From Xiphophorus maculatus (Eukaryota > Chordata > Actinopteri > Cyprinodontiformes > Poeciliidae), in assembly GCF_002775205.1 (NCBI RefSeq), contig NC_036453.1, forward strand, positions 10,186,594-10,250,593: a DNA stretch of 64,000 bases. The letters are read 5' to 3'. The stretch's first letter is position 1. Each line of letters opens with the position of its first letter. The position numbers were made by a program, and so were the translations under genes. This document shows positions 51,106-64,000 of this stretch, in pieces. A model generated the notes under the pieces. That model saw only the letters and a list, made by a program, of their open reading frames with translations. It searched no databases and was not told the origin of the DNA.

Positions 51106-54100
51106 GGAGAGATATGTCTTTGTTCTGAGTTCTTCTGACCTGAACCACAATTTTTGAATCTGTAGGGAAATAAAGAGACACAAATGGATAGATGGATCAA
51201 AGCTTAAAATTGTTGAGGGTTGAATCCATGGAAACACAAATTGATTAATTTGATTATACTAATTAACTGATAGTAGTGACATTCACATTTCCCAGTGTTT
51301 CACTTCTATTTCAACCTGATTTCCTTGGAATAACAAAGCAGCCTTTTGGTTGGCACTCTTCCCCTTTAACAGCATGTTATTTATTAGTTATTTGTTAGTA
51401 ATTCATACACGTCTTCACCACATTGTTTGCAGTTAAACCGGTTGCACCTTTTTTACTTATTTCCTTCCCATCACGCTGGATGAGCTGATAGAGGCACTCC
51501 AAATAAATAAAAAGCACCGGCTCTCTGTCAGGTATGAGTTTCCTCACTTTAAATTGTGTCCCGACGCTTTCTAAGACAAACTTTGCAGCTAACTACATTC
51601 CACCGGTGCAGTCAGACCTCGGAGAGTAACGACTGTGAGGACGTAAGTTGACAGGACAGTTAAATTAGATGACTCAGCCGTTCTCTCCGCTACACGGCGC
51701 GACTTTGTGGGCCAGAGACTCTTTCTCCAGCATAGACTTGGGTAATTTACTGAGTGGCAGACTCACTATAAATATGCAATAATGAAGCTTATGAAATATT
51801 TATTGACCATCTTCTCCTTTTATCTTTATTCAGGCAGGTGGGATGTGCTCCTCTGTGAGCGTCCCGGATGACATTACTTTAATGGTTACAAGTTCCCATT
51901 CAAGCCTCTTGTTCATTTTTGAGGTTTCAGCTCAGGTTGCATTTGCATAAGTCAGCCAAAGCAAGCCTTCAGTCCTGGAAGTCCCAGGCTGCGCAGCATT
52001 CATTTACTGGCTCGCCCTACGAGCTGCATGGCAACACCATTCTGTCACATTCAGGTCATGGCAACCGGCAAGTCGGTTATCCGGTCTGTGCTCAATCTCC
52101 TAAACGCGACACATGGCCAACATGTTTACTATTCGTGAGTGTTTGCATTGGCATGACAGAAAAAGACCAAATTCTACACATATGCTTCATAGCGCCACAG
52201 TTTGGGTGAAAAGCTACTATATCTTTCCTAATATCCTGCTTCTCTACGTGCCGTAATTAATTGTGAAAAACTCTACATCCTACCAAGTATTTATGTCTAG
52301 CTTCTAGGGCAAATAGCTTACTATACTTGAAATGAGATGAAACTAACTTACAAGGAAGTTTTCAGTAAGTTATACCAGCTTGTTTTAAGTCAATAATTCC
52401 TTAAGATTGATGGAAAAAAATATGTTAGTTCCACTGGCAGATTATTTCACTTATGGAAATTTTTTTTTGCTGTTAGCTGCATTATCCGCTGTTTTTTTCA
52501 ATGCACACATACACATTTTAATTATTTTTTTTAATGGTTTGCTCATTCTTTGGATCAGAGTATGCTGTTTTGAAAACCTGCACCATGTTTTCAGTTGAAA
52601 TTTTGCCCAAATAATGGAGCTGAACTGGACAACAGTGGACCTCTGCCTATTCATGGCTCAGTATATTTGTTTTTAAACAGAACTCTAAATTATTTGTGAA
52701 AAATGTGCATATTCACAGATGTTTTCATAGAATATCTTAAATATTCCAAGGAAAATGCAGCTTGGGAAGCTGAGATAAATACACATAATGTTACTTGACA
52801 AGCTACAGGCTAACGTTTGCAAAGCAGCCAATCAAGAAGCCCCATTTATTTTCCTTTGTGCTCATTGGGTGTACTCCACAAGGGAAACCGTTAATATGTT
52901 AGCATATTTAGTAGAGCTAATACCATTTCGACTCTGCATATTAATGAGTAATAGGGCATATTTGGTGTTTTAACAATTAAAATGGGCAGTTTTAGTGCAG
53001 TCCCTGCCCTCCAGGGGGTCCATTATATCTTTCAGCAGGAACCAATGGTGTCTGGACTTTATCAAACTTAGAATCTCAGGCAGAATATTTAAACATGTAG
53101 CAGCTTTATCTAGCCACATGAAGCTGTATAAAAAGCTACTTCTGTCCTGTAAAAATCATTTCAATTAAAGTCAGGCTAATGATGATTAGCACTTCAAACT
53201 TATTCCCATATAACACACAAGTAGAGTTCCCCAACAATCAAGAACTTACTCCAAAGGAATTCTTTAAACTTTTAATGCAAGCTGGCTGCTTTTTCCCACT
53301 CGGCAGGCCTGTTTGAGTGGACCCACGCAGGGAATATGGCAGCAGATGAGAAGGATATGGAGGGTGATTTTTAGGATTAAAGCAGAGTGTCCTTGTGCAA
53401 CTCACAGAGCTGAAAGAGAGCGCTCTTTTTCCCCCCCATGCCCACGAGACGTCCGATCGTTTTAATGCCTCATTTCTCCTCCGTCTACAGCCTTGGGTTC
53501 ATTTCTCTGATCTTTTCATTAAGCCGTCCTGTGTGACTGCTCTTGTATGACATTGAAAATTTATGTAAATGTCTCATTTTACGTCATGTATTTCAAACTG
53601 CAGTCAGGACCTGGAAGGCCTCTTTGGGTCGGAGGCAGTTGATTTACATGCTGGGATCCGGACATTATTCACACAAATCATGATGAAAGAGCAAAAAAAA
53701 AAAAAAAATAAATAAAGTCATTTTTTCTGTCCTCTGCTGACTGCTGGATTTTTGGCTGATAAGATAGTATTGTCACCAAGAGCTCCGGCTTGACACCGAA
53801 TGAGAAAATTAGGGTCCTGAGAAGTGAAATGGTTCTTGGAGAGGATGGAGCGATCCTCCTAAAGGCTTTGTTTTTATCAGTTTCAGTCCCGCGGCTGAGC
53901 GGTGTCGCAGACAAACGATGGCGCCGTGCGTTTGCTCATTTGGCATCGCTCGTAGCACTTCTTGAGTTTTTCCAGGAAGCTTTTTATGCAAGAAGAAACC
54001 CCACATGGGAGCAACGACTTGTGTAAACAAATATCTGAAGCAAAGCCACCCACCCGTAAAGAGCCGACGGCCCCGAGTGCACGCCTAAACATTTCTGTTG

Positions 54101-55539
54101 TCCCAGTACTACACAGAAAAGCACTTTTTTCATTAAAGAGAATAAGCCAGAAGCTTTCTCATGTCTTCATGTGAAAGCTTTAGACGTTATTAACAGAGGA
54201 CTGAGCAGCTGAGATAGTAAAACCAATTAGGAGTCTGAATATGCTCGCGTAATGGAGAGATGACACTGGGGGGCTCCGGCTGAGGAGACCTGTCAGCTGG
54301 CAGTGGAGGAGCTCCACAACTTAAACTCTGACACCAGACAGAAGTGTGCATGAAAGGAGCATATAGTATTTAACCTTTTACACCACTGGGGTCCAAACTT
54401 TCTGCACCAAAGTCTAAATTCACCAAACTGTAAGTACTCTGGGCCTGCAGGGATTTTTTTTCCCCCATTCAGAAATGCAAACTAACTTTATATTAAATTC
54501 TTTCCTTTCTTCTTGCCCAGTAAAACCTACAATGTTTTATTGAAACCAAAAGTAGAAATGAAAGGTTGGAAAATGAACAGAAAGAAAGGAAGAGAGCTTT
54601 CTAACTTAATGGGTTGAATGTTTTCTATTTTGTTGGTCTAGAAAATATGTTAGTCTATTCCAGCAAGAAAAACTAGAAATTTTCTTTGAAAAGCTTTTGC
54701 TGGGTTTAACCTTCAGACATACAGCATATTAATATAATGTCAAAATCAGTTTTTTGAGTAAAAGGTCAAAGGTGTTTGTGTCCCTACTTACTAAAAAGGC
54801 AAATAAAATAAAAATACTTTCCCCCTCCCAAGGACGTCTATATTTGTCATTGAAAACTCATCCAAAAAGATTCCCAAACCATTTTGCTGTAAAGCATTTC
54901 CACCAACTCCTCCACTGTGCAGTCAAAGCATAACTCATATAGTCATACTGTATTTATTAAGGATCCCAGTTGTTTTTCTTCTGTTCAATGCATTTTTATG
55001 TTCCGTCATAATTTCCTGATCATTAGTTCTGCCACACTATTAGAAAAACAGATAAAACACACATTTCAGTCAGAAAAGTTGTGATGTGACTTCAGGTTAA
55101 ACATGTGCAGAATAAACAAAATAAATCTAAAGGGATCTGCAACTTTTATAATCCATAGAGCATTTTTGCCCTCAGTAAAACATGTTGAGAGACACAAATA
55201 TTACCTGAAGTTTTGAAAAAAAAAAAAAAAGACATCTTATAATGTTTGATAAACAGCTACCTCAGGACTTCTGTTATTTTTAAAGAGCAACCATTTTATT
55301 CCTACTTTTAGGTTTCGATACAAAGAAAAACATCAAACTTTTTCAAAAAGGTCTTGATTTTTGCACATTTTATTGAAATTCATTTCATGAAATTGAAATT
55401 CATTTTTCTTGGTACTTTTATTGACATCCTATTGTGGTAATTAAATGTAATTATTCCATAATTCCATAAAATCTGAAAAATATCTAAAACTTTCTTTTTT
55501 CATTCCATCAATTTTCAAAACCTAATTTTTGTCTTGTAA
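51106..55539. other. Non-coding stretch with possible conserved elements
   Basis: No gene could be supported. Stretches at about 51590-52110, 53280-53680 and 53760-54180 are of higher complexity and higher GC than their surroundings, with homeobox-like TAAT and TATGCAAT-type motifs in the first. These could be conserved regulatory DNA. The part at 52290-52450 resembles a dispersed fish repeat. Confidence 0.4.
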
Positions 55540-55611
55540 AACACTTTTAGCCAATGTGGAAGATCCAAAGGGCCAGCAGTGGCTCCGGAGCCACCGGTTG
55601 AAGACCCCTGT
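55540..55611. repeat. Probable hAT (Charlie-like) element end
   Basis: Read on the minus strand it begins CAGGGGTCTTCAACCGGTGG and continues CTCCGGAGCCACTG, the terminal pattern of a hAT family common in vertebrates. A partner end may lie near 54389 (TGGGGTCCAAAC), but no target duplication was found. Confidence 0.5.
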
Positions 55612-58600
55612 TTCATCCTGTCAGTTATGCATCACATTAAGGAGCGAATCACATTGGTATTCTTGGATGTACACACAGAACGCCCTGCTGTGAAAGAAAT
55701 TTAGTTTGGTCTGGTTTTGGTTTGTTAAACTATTTGAAAATAAATTGTAGCTATAAAATTCCAATTACCTGTGCAGAGGATTTATGGAGGTGTGAGAAAA
55801 AGGTATTCATCACTTGCAGTGCAGTTATCTTTGCATTTTGTGTCATCTGGCCCAGTAAAGCCCATCTACCACAGCTACCTGCAGCACCTTCCCTGTTGCT
55901 CCACGAGTTTTAAAGCGATCCTGTTCTGGCAAACGCTTCCTCTGCTTGACACACTGAAGCGCTCAACATATTGATTTCTGGAGCAGCCGGGTTTCCTTCT
56001 CCTCCCAGAGTGTTTGCATCCCGAGGAGTCAGTTAATGGTGTGTTACTGACTCCGGCTCAGTGATCCTTTACATGCTGCGCTCACATGGCCCTCCCTTCG
56101 CCCTGAATATCCATCACCGACGGAGTGGCCAGCCCTGCTCATAACGTATTTATGAATGCAGCCTGGGGGGGGGAGGCTTCTGCTCTATGTACTGATACAC
56201 ATTTCAGAGGTTGCATTTTTATCACTATCCTGCTCCTTTCCAGCCTCTTTTTCAGCCACAATGGTGATAATACTGTTGGGATGAAACATTTGCATTAAAT
56301 TGTTAACATGCTGCCACCCCTGCTGATCACAGGAAACAGGGAAGTGGGAAGTTCAACACAGCGGAAATAGCTTGAAATAGTTTAACGGAATAACTCTGAA
56401 CAAAATCATGGACAAACTAGTTTCATTGTAAGTGTGTTTATACTTGAATGAAATTTGTGCATCTTTACTCAAAGGATTCTTCCGTTAAAGACACTGGATA
56501 TTGCATATTTTCTCAATCTGATACTGAGCAAAGCCACTATCACCAAAACTGATACCAATACTTTTATTTAAGTTTGACGCATCAAACTTCTGACTGCAAG
56601 GTTTTTGTTTTGCTCAAACCTATATAGCTGGATTTTTACTACGCAGATGTTTTCTGTTTCCAGATATTTTTCTTGAGATTAACTCAAGAAAATGAGATGA
56701 CTGGTGCAAAGTTTGCTTTCTTGAGATGAACTCGTTATCTTGAGAAAATCATCGGGAAGAAATGTATGCAAGCTTCCTCAAAAAACATCCACTCTTGGCT
56801 TCCATAGGACAAAATTTGGACCAAGATTATAAGTGTCTAAAAGATACTTTAATAACATATTAACATGACAACCAGTAAAAATAGAAAAACAAAAAGTGCA
56901 AAATTTTAGCATTTGAGAGCAATTTAAAACATCTTTTTGAGGTAGCACTGAGAAACGATATAAAAGTTGAAATAAAGTTTCAGTCTGAAACTAACGTACA
57001 GTTCTTACCACGGTAGCATTGATCCGATACGGATAAAAAACAACTGAAGGAAAATAAAGCTCTGTTCCATAGAGATGACACAACTTAATAGTTACCATAA
57101 ATAGTTCATGGAAATGCAGGAGGCATGGACTAATCTCATTTATTTAAGAAGACTTGGTGTTTGAACCAAATTACACAGATTATAAATGGGCATGGAGCTA
57201 TAAATGTGTTTTTAGTGTATAATGAGGTCAGAAAATGTAGAACACCATCTTTTATTTTATGCACATATGTGGTTGTTCAAAGAAACTACAGGAATATAAA
57301 AGCCGCCTTATAGTGTTGATTTTATAGTTATTGAAAAATGTGCAAGAAACAGTTGCAGACTCTACTAATTTAGATGAAAAAGCTAAATTTCTCTTGATCT
57401 ATTTTGGACCAAATGTCCGAATGAGAACTCGAGTCACTTGCAGTTTAGGGTCAGATGCCTAAATGCACTTATCATAGACATCATATCAAATGAATTTTTT
57501 AATTTTAATTAGTTATTTGAATCACACTGTTTACTAGGTGGAATGATTATACAGCAGCCAAATTATTTTAAAAAACAAGAACTGGATGGAAAAGTTTGAA
57601 CTTGTGGAATTTTTCTAATTTGTCCTCATTATTTTGGGGTTAAATGCCTCTTTCTAACGTCTGGAACAATTAATATTTGACCTCTCTCCTTGTCAGAAGT
57701 GATGGAACTCATTTCAACTCGATAACGTTATTTATTTTTGTTAAATAAACTGTGTTTTAATTCACAAAAGGTGAATTAAAACACAGAGTTTCATTTACAT
57801 TTTTAGGAAAATAAAACATTTGCAAAATGGGAATGAGCAGAGGTGGTAACTAGTAACTAGTTACATTTACCCGTGTAATGTATTTAAAAAATATATTTTT
57901 AAGAGCAGTTTTATTGCTCCATATTTTTTACTTTTACTTAATATTATTATGAAGTTTGCTACTTATTCCTGTATAAAATTTCTGGATATTCTACCCACTG
58001 GTAGAAAATTTGCTGAATGAAAAACAAACATATATTGACCAGAAATGTACCAGATGAAGATGCTGATCTGCAGTTTATGTTTTATCAAAAGTTTTATTTT
58101 GAAATAATTTAATTGAAAAGTGTTTCTTTTGCTTAAAATTTATAATTTCATGATTATTTATTTTTTATTTTATTTTTTTAGTTTTTAAAATAGCACAACT
58201 TTATATTTGTTTTACAAAATATTTTTGCACTTTTACCTGAGTAATTTCTTGGATAGATTCTTTTTACTTTAATAAAGACATAATGAATTAGCACTACTCT
58301 TACTTAAGTACATGTTTTGAGTAACCCACACACCTCAGGGAAGGAAGATAAAATTACAGTTTGACTAAAAGCTGGATATTTGTTCTGTTGTGCTGTTGAT
58401 TTTTGTTGTATTCAGCTCCAGCTTAGAATGGTCAGCCATGTTTACTGAGGTTAAATGAAGCTACTTCAACTGTAGAAGCTGATGCTCAGTCGGTCATTAA
58501 AAGTCAAAAACTGCAGGAAAACCTCCAGTGACAGGTGTGTGAGGAGCAATTTTCCCCTGTCACATTACGTTTTCTATCATCCTACTTTCTTCTTCATCAT

Positions 58601-61600
58601 TATGTTTGAATTAAACGGTCTGTCCAAGGAAGGAGCTCTCATCCTTTTCAGTTATGTAGATGTCAAATCCCAGAGAAAATGCTAGTGATGAGGTTCTCTG
58701 CCCTACATAAGTTCTCCTTAATAACAAATATATATAAAAAAATAAATAAATAAAAATAAGAAGCTCTTTGTAAATCAACTCTAATGTCCCCAGTGGAGCC
58801 AGTGTTTCAAAAACGTGCTGATGAAAGCCCACAGGTCTGCCTTGTGTGGTGTGACTTAATCAAAGTGAGCGAGTTCTCCTTTGATCAGAGCGTGTGGCAT
58901 CTCGTTTTAAATCCACACCAGGAGTGTCAATTTAAACACCAATTTGGTCGTCGTGAACAGAGCCGCACGCTGAACAAGGACAAAACCTTTTGATGTTCCA
59001 GTTTGCTTTTTTTCTCCGTCCCCCCCCCCCTGTTTTTACGAACACGGAAAACATTTGTGCTGGTAAAATTCCCTTTGACAAGCAGCCTGACGAGCCTGTT
59101 GCTGCTTTGTAAGACGAGGCAAGCCTTTGGAGTGGGGCCATTATCCTCCCAGAAATCTTGAAATATACATGAGGTGCAATAAGCAAAAGCTGTAAGAAAA
59201 ACCTTCAAATCCCTGTAGAACATGGCTCGGATCTCTATGAATGAAAGATGTGGGTTAAATTAATAAAGCTGCATGCACTTATTGCATTGAAATGTATTTA
59301 AAAAAGAGATCAATTCATTTGATTTAAAAATGTATCGGTAGCAATATTCTTTGTCAAATATGGATGTTTTTTTTCTCATATAAAGTTGATATGAAGTTCA
59401 ATGAATAAAGTCAGGACAAGTCTGCTTTTTCCCAATTTTTGCAGGAAAGGGCCAGGTAACACCTCTGCAGACCCCACACATCCTGGACACAAACTGTTTG
59501 GACGTTTATTTTCAGATAGGCGCTGCAGAGACGTGGATATTTACTCTGGATCATCCTTGTGTTCGTCTTTTGTGAACATAAAAAAAACAAAAACTGAATA
59601 TATACATATTTACAAGAGAGGCTTTTATTTTTATTTAACTTCTTACATTTCTACACTTTAAATGTCTTTTCTGATAGCAGAGTGGAACTGGTGTCAAATT
59701 CCTTGTAAGTGTGTGCAAACTTGGAAATGAAGATAATTCCGATATTCCAGATAGAAATGATATTCTTCTTTCACGTAGATACTTTCTTCTTATGTTTTGA
59801 CTGGACATAGCTACTTCATGTCTAATTCTTTTCTTTCTACCTTTAGTGGTCGGGAGGACTTCCATATTGTGAAATGAGTTTTATACTTTGTAGTATTTTT
59901 ACTGTTTGCGGAATTTTCCTTTTCGCCTGCATTTGCAGCATTTTTCTGTTGCGTTATTTTTGTTGTCTGTGTGGTTTGGAGTTTGCATCATTCATGTGTT
60001 TGCAGCAGATTGAGGTGCGTTTCCACCTGTTGGCTGCCAAATGAAAGCTTCTGAAAAAGAGCGCCTAGTTTACTGTGAAATACAAACATCTTACATATAC
60101 AAATTGGGAAAGGTCTGTGAAGCCCTTAAACATATCATATATTACAATAGACCATTTGAATCTGAATCATTTCCGCATTCAAACATGACACTCTATTGGT
60201 CTCACTTATCTAAAGAAAGTCCCAGAAGTGCAGTAGTTAAGTCAGATGAAACTTAGCAAAGCTAAATCATTTTTTCTAGTCGTTCTCTCATAAACATGAA
60301 TATTTAACATGGTAAAGCTTTACATTCTGTAATGGGGCTCTTTGGATTTTGGTCATTTCTCTGAGCGTTTTGAAGACATATAATAAATCCGGGACATTTT
60401 TTTTCTCATTATTTTGGCTTTTAAAAATAATTTTGGCAAGGCTAACTAACCTAGCATTAAATCAGGCCAATAAATACTTGGCCTGATTTAATGTCAGACT
60501 GAGAATAAAAAGTGGATGAGGGTTTTTATTCAGTGTATGTACATTTTAGGAATCAACTGTATGTTTTGTTGGAGTTATGAAAACTTTGCACCAGTTAGCT
60601 CACAGACATCACATTTTAGGCTATATTTAGTTTTCTACTTGATGTTTGACAGTCATCTGAGACATTAAGTAAATTTTCACTTTTAGTTCAGTTTTAGCCC
60701 AGATGTCCAGAGGCAGTTTGGATCTGGGTTAGATGGATTTTGAACTATGAATTGCTGAGTAGAAAACTTTAAAATGTACAGCTCCGGACTGCCTGAAGGC
60801 ATTTATGTACTGGGTTTTCTTTTGGCTTACAAACACAAACCCGCCTTTTGTTATTTTTGCTGAAAGCTCTTTGACCTCTCTGGAGGTAAAACAGCCATTT
60901 AGTTGGCTTGGTACAGTTCTCCTCAGGTTCTGACTTCTGAGGTCAACATTTATGAGTGTTTCTCTTTTCTCTGAACTGCAGAAGACTTTAGGAATAAATG
61001 GATATAGATGTAAGTAGCTAAGCAACAGAATGATCTACTGACTACCGAGCAGCAGCTGCAGGACGTATCATGGCCTGCTAGCATGTTTACCTCAGGCCTG
61101 TTTATACAGAAATGTGTGCAGCTTTTGGAATTTATAATCATAGATGAGTGCGGATGAGTAATAAACTTTTATAGTGATGCTCAATAAATTTTAACACGAT
61201 CACATGCATCAGCACACTAATTTAATTGTTTGTTTTTAGCAAAAGCAAAGCAAACGTCAGTTATGTTGCATTCAATATAACCCCCCAGAGGAGCGGATAT
61301 TGGTATGAACAGAGATGAGTCCCAGATTGTTGAGTCCTCTTCAGAGGAAAACTCCCCGTCAGTTTGTTTTCCACCAGATGCTGTGTGACAGTCGTTCCCG
61401 ACCTTTTACCGCAATGCATTTTGACGGTTATTAAACATTAACCATCCCAGCTTGTGAACGACAGACGGGAAGTCTTGGAAGTTTGTCCTGACAGATGCCA
61501 GGGTCTGTGATGTGTCACAGTGCAGGAATTTCATCAGAAGCGGATAGTTAGTCAAACTAGAAACAAGATTATTTAGATTTCTGCAAGAATTTGAGGACAA

Positions 61601-63276
61601 AATGTATAAATTTAAAGCACTTTTCTCTATAGAACACTAGAATGAGTTTGGGTACTTCTCAAATACTAAACCTTTTCATGTTACAGCCACAAATTTTAAT
61701 GTCTATTAATGAAACTTTAATGTGCTTTTGTATAATTTGTTAATATTTTTATACACAAGACTAAAACAAAGCCGCTCATATAGAAGAGAAGTAGAGCCAC
61801 AATGATTCTGACATTTTTTCTCTGAATTTTGACTTTTGCTCTCATCAGATTGAAGGGACAATTCTGGCAAAATATCAGAATTATTAGTTTAAAGTCAGAA
61901 TTCTGACTTTCATGTCAGAATTCTTTCATAAAAAGTTAGAATACAGAAAAAAAGACAGAAAAGGAGTGAACTTAAGCCAAAAAGTCTGAAATTTTGAGAT
62001 TATCTCAAACATTTTCTAGAAAAACCTGAACATTTCTGAGATACGATAGTCAAACTCAGAAACTTGATTTTAAGAGAAAATTTACTCCTCCTGTTTTTCT
62101 GTCTACAATGACCTAAATATGGTGTCATAGAAATCAGAGATTACAGTAAGAATTCTGAGATTAGTCCGAATTTTTTGTTTCAGTGACCCTACACACATTT
62201 GAAGTGGCAGGAGATTGATTTTCAAGCTCACCCTCTTTTTATAGAATTCACTAAACAATGCATTTTTTCTGTGAATTCCTTTTTAAAAAAGATAGACACC
62301 TCATTGTTATGGACAACCATGACAGAGAGTACAATACACCAGAACACAAAGAGAAGTTGAATGTTTCCTTGCTAGCACAGACTGCTGCTCCATGCTTGAG
62401 ATTTGCATTTTGTCTGATTCCCCATAATCACAAAATCACAAAAAGGATTTGAACAATTGTTTGTGTTGCCTTTGTTTGTCTGGGATGAATTCTGTAAAAG
62501 AGAACAATTAAATGGAGGATGAAGCAAAAAACATGATCCCAAATACCACTGAGATTTTTTTTTAGTTAATTCAAACTCAACTCATTGCTTGCAACATGCT
62601 CATGTCCAGTCATACCTCAAAAAACTTAAGAAATACAAAAAGGCACGGTGCCCACAAGGGTCAAAATACAAAACCTGCATCGAAAGTTATACTAAAACTG
62701 ACATTTTAAAAACTTGCTACCACAACTTCCGTTTTGGCATACAGTACCTATAAAAAGTATTCAACCCCTTGGATGTTTTACTGTTTTTATTGCTGTTATT
62801 AATAATGTAGCTTTTTTTAGCAGGAAACTTCAACTATCTCCCGAGGTCGACTACTGTTTTTTTAGTTTGTTTTTTTTTACATGCTCTGGTTTGATCCAAC
62901 ATTTTTACGTTTTGAACTGACTCTTATCATTCCTGTTTTCATGAAAATAAGTTTTCAGTATTCCTCAATATATAGTTCTCGTGTGACATCACACATGCGT
63001 GAACTTTGCAACTGACAGCCGTCCTGTCAGGTAGTTGCTATGACGACAATAAATAAACCACAAGCTTAGAACTAGCTCTCGCCTCATTCCTAACTTGTAA
63101 GCAATAGAAGTACATTTCAACTACAGCTCTATCACTACAGCTCTACTCACCTCTGTGTAATACCACGATAAATATCAGTGCTGTTTACTGCAGTACTTGC
63201 TACCAAACTCGTAAAATTAGCTTAGCTAATGTAGCTTTTATCTGCAAGCTAAAATTGATATATAGCTTATGTTTAT
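55612..63276. other. Non-coding stretch with possible conserved elements
   Basis: No gene could be supported. Higher-complexity stretches at about 55970-56195 and 58780-59000 stand out from AT-rich surroundings and carry no open frame with a recognisable domain. The start of a dispersed fish repeat (CCTATAAAAAGTATTCAACC) occurs at about 62747-62766. Confidence 0.4.
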
Positions 63277-63465
63277 GTTAGTACATGTTTTTACTCTGCC
63301 AGTCACTAGAATCTTGTTATTCACATGAAGAGTTTGTACATCCTTTACAAACTGATTGTATGCGTCCATTGATTTCAGGCCGTGAGGTCCCTCCTCTGTG
63401 TTCACTAGGCAGTTAACTTTATGATAGTATGAGATCAGAGGCAGCTTGTCTAAGTCGTCTGACAC
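63277..63465 (-). pseudogene. Exon or fragment of a SWIM/YqaJ-associated fish protein
   Basis: The minus strand encodes DDLDKLPLISYYHKVNCLV, then LKSMDAYNQFVKDVQTLHV and NNKILVTGRV. I recall the pattern K-S-(L/M)-(D/E)-A-Y-N-F-V followed by V--V and V-G-V as the N-terminal region of large fish and invertebrate proteins that carry a SWIM zinc finger and often a YqaJ-type nuclease domain. The following sequence can be read as a donor (GGCAGA|GTAAAA near 63289). A TAA lies just upstream in frame (about 63468-63473) and no further exon was found, so this may be a dead fragment or a single exon of a gene extending to the left. Origin from a mobile or virus-like recombinase gene is possible. Confidence 0.4.
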
Positions 63466-64000
63466 ATTTTACTTCTCCGTCTCATATGCGTGGTTCCCAA
63501 TCCCAACTGCAACAAATTTGTTCCGGGATTTTTCTCTTGCACATTTGTCCAGTGTACACATATTTTCTTGTTGTTGGTTCGCTATGCGTTTACCACTGTG
63601 GATCGCTTTTGGTTCAGACTTGTGGGGACTATGTATTAAAGAGACTACTTACAACAAACCCTAAAGTAAGACAAAACAGGATTCTGTAGCTGTCTACAGT
63701 ATAAACCTTGGCTTTGTGAAAAACAAAGAATATTTGGCAAGGTGAGGCCAAAGTCACAGCGAACACACAACCCAGTATTATGACTCAGATATGTCGGGTC
63801 AGGTTAGATTTAAAGTTTTCTAAGTGTGAACCAAGAGAGACATTTTGCCACATGAAGGTCAACACCAAGAAGGTGAAGAGGTGAGAGGTCCAAATTGGGA
63901 GTGAAGTTTAGAGCAAAGTGCCGTGACTTCTGATAAAAACACGCCACATTCAATCTCGTCATCAGTTTCACTGCGAATGGAGCACTCTCACTGGTTTACA
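63466..64000. other. Non-coding right edge
   Basis: No feature was supported. Short open frames here are not accompanied by splice sites or recognisable domains. Confidence 0.5.

Noticed and set aside
53790-54026. Plus-strand 78-codon open frame in the gene-free region
   Set aside because: Several frames on both strands are open here, there are no splice sites in register, and no family is recognised. A non-coding conserved element is more likely.

Overview
The window is vertebrate nuclear DNA, most likely from a teleost fish. Genes are split into short exons with GT-AG introns. Intergenic DNA is AT-rich, and the dispersed repeats (hAT and Tc1-type MITEs, a LINE with a GGAT-type tail, an intact Ty3/gypsy element) are of kinds common in fish. 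No prokaryotic or organellar features are seen.

The left 37 kb is a compact block of five housekeeping-type genes, rebuilt here exon by exon. They are mrpl22 (minus, 2615-8114), gemin5 (plus, 8494-22506), cnot8 (minus, 23078-25602), fam114a2 (minus, 27602-32719) and mfap3 (plus, 34918-36352). Their orthologues lie together on human 5q33 (from memory), so this is conserved synteny. mrpl22 and gemin5 are head to head across about 380 bp; gemin5 and cnot8 are tail to tail. Before them, at 1094-1216, lies what looks like the last coding exon and 3' UTR of an unidentified plus-strand gene.

From 36988 to 43497 a complete Ty3/gypsy LTR retrotransposon sits just beyond the mfap3 poly(A) signal. It has 828-bp LTRs that read as identical, a TATG target duplication, an intact gag, and an intact pol in the -1 frame. 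The gag stop codon directly follows a TTTAAAC slippery heptamer. Seven bases further on, a 10-bp stem begins whose loop can pair downstream, forming an H-type pseudoknot. This looks like a complete programmed -1 frameshift signal and is the most striking structure in the window.

The right 20 kb (43.5-64 kb) holds no gene I can support. It contains a broken L1/Tx1-type reverse transcriptase relic, a candidate TTAA-flanked MITE, other repeat fragments, several stretches of higher-complexity non-coding sequence that could be conserved regulatory elements, and near the right edge a minus-strand fragment resembling a domain of SWIM/YqaJ-type fish proteins.

The genes do not form one pathway. Their products act in mitochondrial translation (mrpl22), snRNP assembly (gemin5), mRNA deadenylation (cnot8), vesicle/autophagy-related traffic (fam114a2) and at the cell surface (mfap3). 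Their grouping reflects ancestral gene order.
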